Positions 1 to 8,892 of a stretch of DNA of 64,000 bases are shown piece after piece. Location: contig JBAOHZ010000009.1 of assembly GCA_037045225.1 (NCBI GenBank), positions 3,706,001-3,770,000 on the forward strand, in the 5' to 3' direction. The DNA is from Nitrospira sp. (lineage in GTDB: Bacteria; Nitrospirota; Nitrospiria; Nitrospirales; Nitrospiraceae). Each line of letters starts with the position of its first letter. Positions within the stretch are counted from its first letter, which is position 1. Under the pieces are notes generated by a model, which worked only from the letters and a program-made list of their open reading frames with translations, was not told the DNA's origin and searched no databases. Both the position numbers and the translations under genes were made by a program.

Positions 1-295
1 TTACAAATACAGCACGCACGACCAAGAATTCAGGCAAATCCAACACCAAGCATCCTAGCTGGCAAAAGATCGGCCGAGCCAGAATGACAACTTCGCTTAA
101 CACTCTGACCGTCAGGACACGCGATAAATTGGGCTTGTTGGAAAGAATCGTGTCGGGAATGATTTAGAGTGCCTGCACGTCAGCTAGAGATGGCGGCTAT
201 TCACGTTTCCGCACTTACTCGCTTTCTTCGAAATCCGCCAGATCCGTTCAGCTGATGAGTTTGGTTTGCGAGGGATAGACTGTGTCTCAGGCGGT
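1..295. other. No gene recognised at left edge
   Basis: I see no convincing reading frame, RNA gene or repeat in this stretch. It is the 3' flank of the antitoxin gene that ends at 296. Confidence 0.5.
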
Positions 296-559
296 TCACA
301 CAGAGGTTTTCTTGCGTAATGCTCGCTTTGGCCGGGTGATGAGGCGTCGGGTTGTTTCCGATATCTCTAGGAGTGAACGGAGGGCTGCGTTGACTGCCGC
401 TGAATCCCGAAACACTTCGGCAATATCCGGCTCTAGGACGGCAATATTGGCTCCTTCTTTCAACAGCCGTGGGTAATACTTTCCCCGGACCGCTGTCGCA
501 TAGTCAAAGGTATACTCCGGCCGCACGTCATCCGATGGAGTTTTCCGCTTACGTTTCAT
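296..559 (-). CDS. BrnA-type antitoxin-like protein
   Basis: An 87-residue protein with a basic start (MKRKRK) and a middle matching the region found in BrnA and related antitoxins: an FDY segment followed by a GKYYPRL-type block. In the family the antitoxin binds the BrnT toxin and represses the shared promoter. The ATG overlaps the expected end of the upstream toxin frame, the usual toxin-first coupling of brnTA. As the sequence stands, the toxin frame reads straight through into this gene, because of a one-base loss near 573. The antitoxin itself looks intact. The assignment rests on motif similarity and on the neighbour. Confidence 0.6.
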   Translation of the reverse strand: MKRKRKTPSDDVRPEYTFDYATAVRGKYYPRLLKEGANIAVLEPDIAEVFRDSAAVNAALRSLLEISETTRRLITRPKRALRKKTSV

Positions 560-818
560 GACGCTTCCTTCTCCCGCGGTTGCTAGACGGGCGCTAATGA
601 TTCTTACGACCGTCCCTCGATCTGTATGGGAGACTACAAGGAGACGGCTGCGGGCAGAATAGCCAATCGTCAAATATCGTCGTTCGCTGAACGAGTGATC
701 GACATCGTTCACTGTTGCCGAAAGCGGATCGTAGAAGACTGTCACTGCCTCATCGAATGAGATCCGGTGCTTCTGGAGATTTCGCTTGGCTTTGCTCCCG
801 ATCCCACTCAAATTCCAC
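549..818 (-). pseudogene. BrnT-type toxin, twice frameshifted
   Basis: The middle (FDEAVTVFYDPLS, then RYLTIGYSARSRLLVVSHT, then RIISARLAT) is typical of BrnT ribonuclease toxins. The usual start EFEWDRE lies in another frame beginning at a GTG at 818. One extra base near 794 is needed to join it to KAKRNLQKH. At the other end the usual RKRHE ending lies in a third frame and needs one base restored near 573. The toxin would then stop at 549, overlapping the antitoxin start. Either the toxin is inactivated or the assembly has two indels here. If translated as written, toxin and antitoxin form one 176-residue fusion starting at 826. Confidence 0.6.
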
Positions 819-877
819 GCCGTCATTCTAAAGAAAGTACCAGAAGCTGTCTATGCGGGAGATGGAAATACTGCTTT

Positions 878-1096
878 TCACCACTGCAACTGCGCCATCA
901 TTGCGGCTGGGTTCCAGTAGCCCCACTTGATTTGAGTGTTTACGTCCTGGTTCATCTCGAACACATTGATGCCTTCGAAAACGACTTGCTTGTCGTTTTT
1001 GCCAGTGCCGCGTCCCCTTAATATGGCTGTCAGTTGGTTGCCGGATGGGAAGACCTGATTTGCCGTCAGGTTGATCTGTTCAAATGCTCCGAGCAC
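878..1096 (-). pseudogene. SnoaL/ketosteroid-isomerase-like C-terminal remnant
   Basis: A 72-residue frame ends in EGINVFEMNQD followed by YWNPAAMMAQL. This resembles the last two beta-strands of SnoaL-like (nuclear-transport-factor-2 fold) proteins, where EGIDVFE and AYWDP are common. The N-terminal two thirds of the fold is absent and no good start is seen. I call it a decayed remnant; the family match is from memory and is tentative. Confidence 0.35.
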
Positions 1097-1162
1097 CGCG
1101 ATCAGAATTTGTCGCAGATGAAGGAGCGTGAATCGGTTGAGCAGGCTCCCGATCTCACGATA

Positions 1163-1390
1163 CTACAGGTGCATCGCATGACGGTCGGCGGTCGTGTTGA
1201 ACAGTAAGAGCCGATAGCGCGTCATGCAGGGCGGGCAATAGGTGTGGGACAGCTTGAGATCCCTCTCCTCAAATTGATATTTGCTGCAATATGTCTGCAG
1301 CGGTAACCAATTTCCCTCTTCCTCTCCGTCTGTGGGGAGTCCGTCCCGGACGTGCTTGCACACACAGCAGGCCGCAATGATCGTCACCAT
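1163..1390 (-). CDS. Small Cys-rich (CxxC...CxxC) protein
   Basis: A 75-residue protein starting MVTIIAACCVCK, preceded by a good ribosome site (AGGAAAGG about 8 bases upstream). The C-terminal half has YCPPC. The spacing (CxxCKxVR, an aromatic/acidic middle, then CPxC) resembles the tail of the response regulator at 10168-10803. It may therefore be a stand-alone version of that putative metal-binding module. Its start overlaps the end of the frame at 1384-1815. Function unknown. Confidence 0.5.
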   Translation of the reverse strand: MVTIIAACCVCKHVRDGLPTDGEEEGNWLPLQTYCSKYQFEERDLKLSHTYCPPCMTRYRLLLFNTTADRHAMHL

Positions 1391-1815
1391 GGGAATATCC
1401 TTTCCTGAACGAGGTGCGATTCGGAGCATGACCGATAAGCGTGAGGGGCAGCTACCGAGTTCTTCCGTTCGAATGTAGCTGCCGAGGAGGGGGTACGTAC
1501 ACACTCAAACCGAGACGGTTGTCGGGGGATCAGCTGCCTGTTGCGAACCAGCTGGTCGACTGCGGCGAACACTTGGTTCCAGGTAGTAGTTGGGAGCTGT
1601 CCCGCAGGCTCTTCCGGCCTGTTTATATCGAGGTGATCCAGGTTCTGCAGAATGGTCGAGCCAGTGTCGCACGCGATCCCCATGGCATCTTTCTGATGCC
1701 GTTCAATTGCTGCGTCGCCATTGACGACGGGAAGGGCGACGAGGCGCTTTGCTGTGCCAGTGTCGCTCAACAGAATATGGCCCGTTGATCGGATCCTGTC
1801 CTGGTGATAAGACAT
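1384..1815 (-). CDS. Hypothetical protein
   Basis: A 143-residue frame. The central part (WNQVFAAVDQLVRNRQL) reads like a genuine helical protein segment, while the last 40 residues look less protein-like and may follow a frameshift. The stop overlaps the start of the next gene by seven bases. No family recognised. The ribosome site is weak. Confidence 0.35.
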   Translation of the reverse strand: MSYHQDRIRSTGHILLSDTGTAKRLVALPVVNGDAAIERHQKDAMGIACDTGSTILQNLDHLDINRPEEPAGQLPTTTWNQVFAAVDQLVRNRQLIPRQPSRFECVRTPSSAATFERKNSVAAPHAYRSCSESHLVQERIFPW

Positions 1816-2138
1816 GATACATGTGTACCTGACTGGACTCTTGTCCGGCATCACCGATTACACATTTATTCTCTCGACGTTTTGTTGATTGGGGGCGTCG
1901 ACGTCTGTGCTACGAAGCGACTCAAGAGCGGATGGGATTCGAGAGGCAATAAATCCGGGAGTGTCATCTCATCTGTCGAGTCGATTAACCGATCGCTTTC
2001 CATGGCGCGGGTGGAGTCCATGAGATGCTGGTATGCCGGTAGGGGTAGGATGGAGTCGATTCTTCACCTTCGATAACGGTGTATGCTTCAATACAGTCAC
2101 GTTCAGCAGTGAATGGAGATTCACGAGGAGCGCGTCCC

Positions 2139-2495
2139 ATGATCGTGGAAGTTGAGTCGAATGACAATTGCGACAGCAGTCTGTTCGCGCGCTTCAAAGC
2201 CGTTGGACCGGCTCGACCGGTCGTTCAGGCGCGGCTCTATGAGCGAAACCCTGCGGGCGAATGGTATTGGGTGACTGGTTGGAGCGACAACGAACAATCA
2301 CCGGCCTGTCAGGCCTTTGCACAGATGGTCGAAGATTCGGGAGCCGGCTTGGCGCACGTGGTGTATGGTGGAATCTACGGCCTGCGTTTCAGGCCGATCA
2401 ATCTTGATGAGCCGTGGGGGCTCGGTAATCCGCACCAGTGGGGGGAGGCGTATCTGTTGCTTGCCGATGCTCGTGATTTGCGTGACGCGGACTAA
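2139..2495 (+). CDS. Conserved hypothetical protein
   Basis: A 118-residue soluble protein beginning MIVEVESND. This start has a GAGGAG ribosome site, unlike the upstream ATG of the longer frame. The sequence is rich in Trp and Tyr (WYWVTGWSD, then LDEPWGLGNPHQWGEAY) and has no signal peptide or membrane segment. No family recognised. It stands alone, with a convergent neighbour ending at 2518. Confidence 0.6.
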   Translation: MIVEVESNDNCDSSLFARFKAVGPARPVVQARLYERNPAGEWYWVTGWSDNEQSPACQAFAQMVEDSGAGLAHVVYGGIYGLRFRPINLDEPWGLGNPHQWGEAYLLLADARDLRDAD

Positions 2496-2517
2496 CGTCC
2501 CTCGACATTCTTGATGC

Positions 2518-3081
2518 CTATCCGAGTACCCAGACTGCGACGCCTGGGAGGTCTCGCACCAGCCGGTCGGTGATACTGCTGCCGAAGAGTCGCTTCTTCC
2601 CCGTCGTTCTATGTCGTGTGGCTACGACGGTACCATACCCGCCGGCCTTGGCCTCGTCCATGATGCTGTCGGCAATATCGCGCTCATGTCCCACCTTGAG
2701 TCTGACACGATCGAGTGGAAACCCGGTCTGCCCGAGTCGTTCCATGGCCGTTATCAGGATGGGATATTCAATGGTACCTTCAGCGCGAAGCCATTCCTCC
2801 TGATCCTTCCGCAACTGCTCGCCAAGATGATTTTCCGTCTCGGGATTCTCTGAGCCTCCGTGTTCCATGAGCTCCCTGGGCATGGGGTTTAGCACATGAA
2901 ACAAGGTCACCTTCACGTCTCGAATGTCCCGGAGAAGCGATCCGACATAGTGGAGGGCGCGAGCGGACTCATCCGAGTCATCGATCGCGATGAGAACGGA
3001 TTTGGCGGAGATGTGGTGGTCGCCCGCCTGTTCCGGTGTAAAGAGCGGTTGGTTACCCGTTGTCGTGGTACTGGACGTCAT
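2518..3081 (-). CDS. Universal stress protein (UspA-like)
   Basis: 187 residues with one Usp domain. An extra N-terminal 25 residues precede the first strand VLIAIDDSDES. A long insert follows the LFHVLNP strand, and the C-terminus is TGKKRLFGSSITDRLVRDLPGVAVWVL. The family ATP-binding signature G-x2-G-x9-G(S/T) is altered: only the final GSS is clear, so nucleotide binding is uncertain. Usp proteins respond to starvation and other stress. Transcribed alone. Confidence 0.8.
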   Translation of the reverse strand: MTSSTTTTGNQPLFTPEQAGDHHISAKSVLIAIDDSDESARALHYVGSLLRDIRDVKVTLFHVLNPMPRELMEHGGSENPETENHLGEQLRKDQEEWLRAEGTIEYPILITAMERLGQTGFPLDRVRLKVGHERDIADSIMDEAKAGGYGTVVATRHRTTGKKRLFGSSITDRLVRDLPGVAVWVLG

Positions 3082-3214
3082 AAGATCACCATGCGTGTGC
3101 AGGATTATGCTCCCGTATGGACATCTCTAGCCTATGCCTCTGAGTAAAACAAATCAATGCGGAGAACAGGGTGGGGCTTCGTCTCAGCGGAGGTGCAGGA
3201 GTGAGGCCGCGTGC

Positions 3215-3250
3215 GCTCCATGAAGCCGATTCTGTCCGGCTTCATGGAGC
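3215..3250. terminator. Perfect 14-bp inverted repeat
   Basis: The arms 3215-3228 and 3237-3250 pair perfectly around an 8-base loop, 19 bases beyond the stop of the minus-strand gene at 3269. A run of T is lacking on either side, so this may be a transcript-stabilising hairpin or a non-canonical terminator. Confidence 0.45.
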
Positions 3251-3268
3251 TACGGGGTTGGCTGTGGA

Positions 3269-3865
3269 TCAGCCTTTCTTCTTCCCCCTCCGGGCGTTCA
3301 CTGCCTTGGCGGATTTGCCACGAGAGAGAGCGCCGGCGGGCATGATTCGATCGCGCACCAGATAGGAGGCGATTTCAGGTGTTCGTTTCCCTGCGTTTCC
3401 AGCCGGATTGGTATCAGCGTAGGATCCGCCTGGATTGTTCTTAAAGAGCCAGAGCTGTCCGACACTCATGGGCATGATTGGAGTTGGGACCCCCAGGCCT
3501 CGAAACTTCATCATGCCTTGCGTCTGGACCAGGACTGAACCACTGGTGGTCGACGGATACAGCGCTGCGCCTCCCATCAATTCGATGAGGGTTTCCATCG
3601 CCGCGTAATTGCTTTGAGGAAACGGCACCACCTGGGTGAGGCCGTATTTCGTGATGCCCGCATGTTGCCACAGCAGCCCGATTTCCTGGCCGGTAGCATA
3701 ACGGAACCCGTAGGTAGTGGTGTACCCGCCGGCGCCGCCCAGCACCTCCAGGTAGGACAGGTTGGCTGTTGCGTCGAGGCTGAGCCATTCGAGGTTGGTT
3801 TCGGTGTCGAGCGTAATGAGATGGTCACCGGTCGCGGGAACAAGATTCTGTTGAACAAGCGCCAT
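3269..3865 (-). CDS. Hypothetical protein with a WL-type surface motif
   Basis: 198 residues preceded by AGGAGG. The N-terminal half (DTETNLEWLSLDAT, then FRYATGQEIGLLWQHAGI) resembles a motif seen in many secreted PEP-CTERM-type and DUF1566-like proteins, where a residue-poor loop is followed by WRYAT and an aromatic helix. Here there is neither signal peptide nor sorting tail. The C-terminus is Lys/Arg-rich. Function unknown. Confidence 0.6.
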   Translation of the reverse strand: MALVQQNLVPATGDHLITLDTETNLEWLSLDATANLSYLEVLGGAGGYTTTYGFRYATGQEIGLLWQHAGITKYGLTQVVPFPQSNYAAMETLIELMGGAALYPSTTSGSVLVQTQGMMKFRGLGVPTPIMPMSVGQLWLFKNNPGGSYADTNPAGNAGKRTPEIASYLVRDRIMPAGALSRGKSAKAVNARRGKKKG

Positions 3866-4139
3866 GTCGGTACCTCCTACAGATGGTGGTGGCGTGGACG
3901 ACTGTACGACGTCTATGGGGATGGTCTATGCGATTCATGTGCCAGTTCGTCTTTATGCGATCATGTCCTGATTGTGCGACAGTCCTGAGGGAGGCACGTC
4001 AATCTGAGCCAAGATCAGGACTGTTCATCAGGAATGTGCGTCATACGTATAGGTGACCGTCAACACAACGTATTCGAAGAGATACAGCGGGAATCTATTT
4101 GGATACGGTTCTGCTTGGGGCATCACCAGCCATCAACAC

Positions 4140-4571
4140 CTAGGCTCTGCGTGGGACCGTCCGTCCTTCTTCGAGGTCCTGGAGGTCGGCCCAGCTGGTG
4201 AGGTCGGTGCGGGAGGGATCTACTGCGTCGCGGTATTTGTTGAAGGATGCCTGCTTCTCCGGTGTCGTGGGTCCCCTGTTCAACATCATTCGGTTCCAGG
4301 CTTCCAACTCGGCCTGGCTGCGAGGCATCGCTGTTTGCCGGAACCATTGCGCGACGCCGGTATCTGTCTGGTGGTGCGTCACCGCCGTAGTGAATTGATC
4401 TGCCGTGATACCGGCGAATTCCATGAGCCGGTCATCCATGGGGCAGGGATAGATATACTCGCCTTCGGTTCCCGCGAGCACGGCGCGGCACTTGTCGATC
4501 ATGCGCGCAAGGTGCACATGTCCTTCCAGAGTAACGCGCATGCTGCGCGGGAACGTCTTGCGTAAATCCAT
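4140..4571 (-). CDS. DUF5069 family protein
   Basis: 143 residues. The N-terminal half has the family hallmarks: DLRKTFPRSMR, then GHVHLARMIDKCRAVLAG, then EYIYPCPMDDRLMEFAGI. DUF5069 proteins are small, soluble and uncharacterised. The start codon overlaps the stop of the upstream gene as TAATG, so the two are probably translated together. Confidence 0.8.
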   Translation of the reverse strand: MDLRKTFPRSMRVTLEGHVHLARMIDKCRAVLAGTEGEYIYPCPMDDRLMEFAGITADQFTTAVTHHQTDTGVAQWFRQTAMPRSQAELEAWNRMMLNRGPTTPEKQASFNKYRDAVDPSRTDLTSWADLQDLEEGRTVPRRA

Positions 4572-5248
4572 TAGGACAGCAACTTGTGGTTGGTGAACGT
4601 CAAGGTTCGAACCAAGACCGCGCCGTTATCGTACGAAATGATGCGGCGTGTGGCCGGTAGGTCGGAGCTCCCGACTCGCACATGGGTGTCGGTAAAACTT
4701 TCGACGTTGCGCAGCTTGGCATCCTGCGGCGCAAAATAATAGACCGTGTATTTGGTGGTCAGCTGCTTCTGGTCCTGCGTGGTGCTGCTTTCTTCCACGT
4801 TGATCGTGAATGCCACTTGGGGCATCTTCCGGTTGATCTGGGTGATGCGGTTGTCCTTGATGCGATAGAAGGACTGCATGCCGTCGCCGTGGATGTCCAA
4901 GCGGCGGCCCAGCGGATGGTCCTCGCCGGCTTCCATGGTGAGACGGTGTTTGCCGTCCGATTCCTCGAATTTACGGGGCGCGCGGTGCACGGCGATCATG
5001 CCGATCTGTTCCTGCGCCCACTTCTGAATGGTTTCGTCCGGCAGCTGCACCGTCACCTCACGCGGTCCTTTGACCACGACGGTTCCCCGCACCTGCTGAC
5101 CGTTGGTATTGACGGTCAGGTCGGCCGAAAATCCTCGAAAATCCGGCTGCCATCGGGCCGTGCTTTCGAAGGCTCGCTGGAGTAGGGCGCGGGCCTGGGG
5201 GTCGTCGGCAACAGTGGGTTGTGTATCGCTCGCTGCAACATGTTCCAT
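4571..5248 (-). CDS. DUF3386 family protein
   Basis: 225 residues with an AAAGGAG ribosome site. It follows the DUF3386 pattern: ALLQRAFESTARWQPDFRGFSADLTV, a beta-rich middle, and a late YYFAPQDAKLRNVESFTDTHVRVG. This family was described mostly from cyanobacteria and phototrophs and has no defined function. There is no signal peptide. It is first in a two-gene unit with the DUF5069 gene. Confidence 0.75.
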   Translation of the reverse strand: MEHVAASDTQPTVADDPQARALLQRAFESTARWQPDFRGFSADLTVNTNGQQVRGTVVVKGPREVTVQLPDETIQKWAQEQIGMIAVHRAPRKFEESDGKHRLTMEAGEDHPLGRRLDIHGDGMQSFYRIKDNRITQINRKMPQVAFTINVEESSTTQDQKQLTTKYTVYYFAPQDAKLRNVESFTDTHVRVGSSDLPATRRIISYDNGAVLVRTLTFTNHKLLS

Positions 5249-5495
5249 CGGGTGCTCCTTTGTGTCGTGAGGAAGGCTAAAAAACGATTATAGAGAGCTT
5301 GGTCACTCATCTACAACCCGAGGCGCCGTCGGTGAGCCGGGTGAATTCAAGCGGGCCGGCCCGTTAAAATTTCTCCCGGACAGCCGAGGTTTGTGTAGTA
5401 CTGGCTAGGCCGAATCTGTTACACTGCGAGGCATTTCATCCGGCAATTTGGCGTAGTTGTGCAGTGAGTTTCGGGCATTCGTTGAAAGGAGCGCT

Positions 5496-5843
5496 ATGGA
5501 GCGGCGAGCAGCGTCTCATACTGAAGAAGAAGAAATGAACCAACGGCGGCGGCTTTTGGGACTGGCGCGCAAGGGCGACCCCAAGGCCATCAGCAAGCTG
5601 TTCGAATTGTATCAGGTGCGTGTGCTGAACGGTGACATGCTCAGTAAGCTCAACAAGTCCTACTATAAGGCGGCGGCTGCGCAAGAACAAAAAGCCAGCC
5701 AGGCGAGCAGCAAACCGGCGAAAGTCGTCAAAAGTGCGCATGGTAGCGCCAAGAGCAGTCCGAAACCGTCCACCCCCCAGCCTGCAGCGGCCGGCAAGCC
5801 AAAACCTGCCAAGGCCACCGAGGCAAAGAAACGAGCCAAATAA
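5496..5843 (+). CDS. Small protein with histone-H1-like basic tail
   Basis: 115 residues; the start is set by AAGGAG upstream. The first 60 residues form a helical domain (RRRLLGLARKGDPKAISKLF). The last 50 are almost only Lys, Ala, Pro and Ser, like bacterial histone-H1-like tails. Such tails often bind nucleic acid, but this is inference. No family recognised for the head. Confidence 0.6.
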   Translation: MERRAASHTEEEEMNQRRRLLGLARKGDPKAISKLFELYQVRVLNGDMLSKLNKSYYKAAAAQEQKASQASSKPAKVVKSAHGSAKSSPKPSTPQPAAAGKPKPAKATEAKKRAK

Positions 5844-5898
5844 ATTCGGTCTGCGTCGAGGCCCTCGGCGCAGACCAGCCCGTGGCCCGGCGTCTTTT

Positions 5899-6192
5899 CT
5901 ACTGCACTCCGACCCGCAATCCTCCGGCCGCCAGTTTCTTCCCGATCTCCTCCGCCGCCTTCCGCTCGCCCGAATAGACCGTCGCTTGGCCCTCATGATC
6001 GACGCGCCAGGCCAGTTCGAAGGCCCGGGATGAGTTCATTCCGGGAATACATTTGCAGAAGAGCGCGATGACCTGCTGATAGGTGTGGCAATCGCAGTTA
6101 AATACGATGACCCGTGCCTCGAGATCGTCGCCGGTGCCCACGTCGGTCGTGTCGAGGGCGTCAGGGGTCATGACAGGGGTGAGGGTGCTCAT
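5899..6192 (-). CDS. clpS: ATP-dependent Clp protease adaptor ClpS-like
   Basis: 97 residues, of which about 70 form the ClpS fold: VIVFNCDCHTYQQVIALF, then ELAWRVDHEGQATVYSGERKAAEEIGKKL, then GLRVGVQ. ClpS hands N-degron substrates to ClpA/ClpC. The usual NDD at the end of strand 1 is NCD here, keeping Asn and Asp of the amino-group-binding pocket. A long acidic N-terminal extension is normal for ClpS. No clpA is adjacent. The ribosome site is weak. Confidence 0.8.
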   Translation of the reverse strand: MSTLTPVMTPDALDTTDVGTGDDLEARVIVFNCDCHTYQQVIALFCKCIPGMNSSRAFELAWRVDHEGQATVYSGERKAAEEIGKKLAAGGLRVGVQ

Positions 6193-6303
6193 ACGGTCGT
6201 CTCGCCAGGTGCAGAGTGTAGCAGGTGAGGTAGGGCGGAGTGCAACCGGAACCTATGACAGTGGTGCTGCGGTGTCACGATCCGTGCGGATGAGGAGGGG
6301 TGC

Positions 6304-7032
6304 TTACTCATGCAGCACGGATGTGACGGGCGACGAGACGGTTCCCACGTGTGTGCCGACATATTCGTGAGGAACGTCGATTCCCTCGCGGACCAGAGTT
6401 CGGCTCAGCAGCACATGGTGGGTGTGGGAGTCGGTGACCGGTATCAGGTGGTGTGCACGGGCGAGGCGAAGGGTGTAGACCTGCGCGGCGGTGGTCTTCA
6501 ACAGGGCCAGACCATATTCAAATTGATAGGCCTCCTCCAGTGTCAGGGTCGGTTTTGCAAGGCGTTGCACGAGGGCACCGTTGTAGAGCGCGGTTGCGCG
6601 GTCCGGCTCAAGCAGTCGGAGCAACGCAGCCGGGCCTGGTACCAGCGACGATCCGATCCTCATTGCATGCGTCAGCTCGAACAGCCCGCGTTGAAAACGT
6701 CGATCGGTTCTGAGCCCCTCATGGAACAGGCTGCGCCAACGGGAATCGCTCAGGTCGCGATCGATGGCCGCCACGGCGGTGTCGTCTAATGGGCCGCTGA
6801 CTGGATAGCCTTGCACCAGGCGGCCGCTCGCCACGAGCAAAGGGTGATCGTCACCCATACGATCTTGATAGGCCGTGAGTCCCATCATTGGAGAGAGACG
6901 GAGCGCCATGTAGTCGCGGAAATGGACGGTGTCGTACCGCGTGAGCAACAGCTCAAGGGTCTGTGGGGCACAGAGGTGGAACGGATGAAAAAGGGCGTTG
7001 CGGGAGGGCGAGGCGTTCATGAATGGTATCAC
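6304..7032 (-). CDS. Conserved hypothetical protein
   Basis: 242 residues, mostly helical, no signal peptide. Conspicuous segments are LFHPFHLCAPQTLELLLTRY near the start, and a late stretch with many histidines (SHTHHVLLSRTL) that could bind metal. An alternative start four codons downstream (7020) is possible. Upstream of clpS-like on the same strand with a gap of about 110 bases. No family recognised. Confidence 0.55.
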   Translation of the reverse strand: MIPFMNASPSRNALFHPFHLCAPQTLELLLTRYDTVHFRDYMALRLSPMMGLTAYQDRMGDDHPLLVASGRLVQGYPVSGPLDDTAVAAIDRDLSDSRWRSLFHEGLRTDRRFQRGLFELTHAMRIGSSLVPGPAALLRLLEPDRATALYNGALVQRLAKPTLTLEEAYQFEYGLALLKTTAAQVYTLRLARAHHLIPVTDSHTHHVLLSRTLVREGIDVPHEYVGTHVGTVSSPVTSVLHE

Positions 7033-7120
7033 AGTCAGAAAAGGGCGAGATCGGGTCGGTATGTGGTCGAGTGGCGACCGTGAATCGGCCGCATCGGTCG
7101 TTGTTCGTTGATGGGTTAGT

Positions 7121-7318
7121 TCACCAGGTATCCATATCGATGACTTCGGTCGCGTCCCAGAGGTTTTTCAATTCCGCGTCTGCAATGGCTTTTTCCCGAT
7201 CGGCTTCGGTATCTTCTCCGAACTGCTTGGTCTGACTGCTGTCCTGGTCGGCGGCGGCCGCAGCCTGTTCGACGGACTGACGTCGGCGGCGCTTGCTGGG
7301 GTCCATGTTCACTGGCAT
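7121..7318 (-). CDS. Small hypothetical protein
   Basis: 65 residues with a strong AGGAGG ribosome site. It starts MPVNMDPSKRRRRQ, has a Gln/Ala-rich middle, and ends in an acidic helix (KNLWDATEVIDMDTW). A competing longer frame (7116-7373) lacks a good start. No family recognised. Confidence 0.55.
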   Translation of the reverse strand: MPVNMDPSKRRRRQSVEQAAAAADQDSSQTKQFGEDTEADREKAIADAELKNLWDATEVIDMDTW

Positions 7319-7391
7319 GACGGAGGCCTCCTTTCAATGTCTCAGTCTCCCCTCTGTCGGGCACTGAAGTCAATGGGAGAAGGGGACAGTA

Positions 7392-8543
7392 CTAGGCCTC
7401 CAGGCTTGCCAATAGAGCCACTGCGACAGTATCGGCATAGCGACGGCCTCTGGTGGTGAGTCTCACCCGCTCGCCTTGATATTCAAGTATGTCGTCGCGG
7501 ATCAATTCGTCGACCTTTTGGGTCAATGCTGAATAGGCCAGCGCGCCCGTTTCTTTGAGCGGGACCCCTTCGGTCAGCCGGAGACCAAAGATCAGTCGTT
7601 CGCAGGCGTCGTCGGCTGCCGTGAGTTGTTCAGATTCTGTGACGGGGAAGGTGCCGTTTTGGAGCGAGGCCTTGTAGTCGCTCAGATCGCTCACGTTCCC
7701 AAACCGACGGCCCGCGACATAGGATTGCGCACTGGGACCCAGACCGAGGTAGTCTCCGCCGGTCCAGTGCAACTGATTGTGTCGGCTGGCAAATCCGGGA
7801 CGACAATAGTTGGAAATTTCGTAGCGGGTAAAACCTGCTCGAGCCAGAACGTCCTCCGCCAGATCTTCCATCTCATTTTGTAGGGTCTCGTCAGGAGTAG
7901 GGACAGTGCCCCGCCGGATCGCCGTCTGCAAGGCGGTGCCGTCTTCAACCGTCAGGGCATAACAGGAGAGGTGAGTGGGCGCGAGCTCGACTATCTGGCG
8001 CAGCGAGGTTTCCCAACTGTCGATGGTTTGTCCGGGGAGGCCATACATGAGGTCGAGGTTCAGGTCGGTGAAGCCGGCCTTACGTGCAGCGGTCACCATC
8101 TGTACGGTGCTCATCGGACTGCCGGGGCGTCCGACTCGATCCAATTCGAGCTGACTCATGGATTCGGCGCCGAAACTCACCCGCGTGAATCCGGCTTGGC
8201 GGAGGTGCGACAGGCTGTCCTGGGTCACTGATTCCGGGTGGGCTTCGACGGTGACTTCAGCCTCTTCGTGAAGGCCGAACATCTCTCTCGCCGCCGACAG
8301 GACGGTGGCAAGTTGCTGGGAGGACAGGGTCGTGGGCGTGCCCCCGCCGAAGTAGACCGATTGCAACGGTTCCGATCCAAAGAGCCGTTGCTCGCTGTAG
8401 AGGCGCAGTTCGGTCAGCAGGGAACCTAGAAAGTCTTCTGCGGCGCGTGCGTGATGGATTTCGAGATAGAAGGCGCAGAAGTGGCAGCGCTGGTGGCAGA
8501 AGGGCACGTGAATGTAGAGGCCGCGGCCGGTCGCCTGACGCAT
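7392..8543 (-). CDS. hemW: Radical SAM heme chaperone HemW
   Basis: 383 residues from the second ATG. The radical-SAM cluster motif CxxxCxxC is at Cys16, Cys20 and Cys23 (PFCHQRCHFC), followed by the SAM-binding FGGGTPTTL and the HemW-specific C-terminal domain (YEISNYCRPG, HNQLHWTGGDYLGLGPSAQS). HemW was long mis-annotated as oxygen-independent coproporphyrinogen oxidase; it binds heme and delivers it to respiratory enzymes. True HemN has an additional Cys in this motif, absent here. The upstream ATG at 8579 would overlap the neighbouring gene by 23 bases, so 8543 is preferred. Confidence 0.9.
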   Translation of the reverse strand: MRQATGRGLYIHVPFCHQRCHFCAFYLEIHHARAAEDFLGSLLTELRLYSEQRLFGSEPLQSVYFGGGTPTTLSSQQLATVLSAAREMFGLHEEAEVTVEAHPESVTQDSLSHLRQAGFTRVSFGAESMSQLELDRVGRPGSPMSTVQMVTAARKAGFTDLNLDLMYGLPGQTIDSWETSLRQIVELAPTHLSCYALTVEDGTALQTAIRRGTVPTPDETLQNEMEDLAEDVLARAGFTRYEISNYCRPGFASRHNQLHWTGGDYLGLGPSAQSYVAGRRFGNVSDLSDYKASLQNGTFPVTESEQLTAADDACERLIFGLRLTEGVPLKETGALAYSALTQKVDELIRDDILEYQGERVRLTTRGRRYADTVAVALLASLEA

Positions 8544-8556
8544 GGCGTTCGTTCGG

Positions 8557-8811
8557 TTAGGGGGCGGGTGAAAAATCACGGGTCATCGCGACTTCAATTT
8601 CTTCCGTCGGCGATTTTCCGCGATTGCGGACATGCGCCTTCCACGCGGGATATTCTCTCAACGTCTCGAACAGATTCTTGATGAGCATCGGCTTGATCTG
8701 CAGCTCCCATTCGCGAAGCCAGGCCTGTTCATCATGCGGGCCTTCATAGTCGTCCGGGAATTGCGCTTCGAGACTGATTCGAAAAACAAACGATTTATCT
8801 TCTGACCACAT
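8557..8811 (-). CDS. Small hypothetical protein
   Basis: 84 residues with a clear GGGAG ribosome site. Acidic and Trp-rich, with segments SLEAQFPDDYEGPHDEQAWLREWE and LFETLREYPAWKAHVRNRG. It sits directly upstream of hemW on the same strand, so the two are probably co-transcribed. No family recognised. Confidence 0.6.
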   Translation of the reverse strand: MWSEDKSFVFRISLEAQFPDDYEGPHDEQAWLREWELQIKPMLIKNLFETLREYPAWKAHVRNRGKSPTEEIEVAMTRDFSPAP

Positions 8812-8835
8812 CGGTGGACTCCCATCGGCTGATGA

Positions 8836-8865
8836 TTGCGAACTGGATCCGACCTTACTTATAAT
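8836..8865 (+). promoter_or_regulatory. Sigma70-like promoter for the FmdB-type gene
   Basis: TTGCGA at 8836-8841 and TATAAT at 8860-8865 are separated by 18 bases. The gene starts at 8893 with AAGGAG in between. Confidence 0.55.
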
Positions 8866-8892
8866 ATTTTAAATCTCAAGGAGTACAGCACC

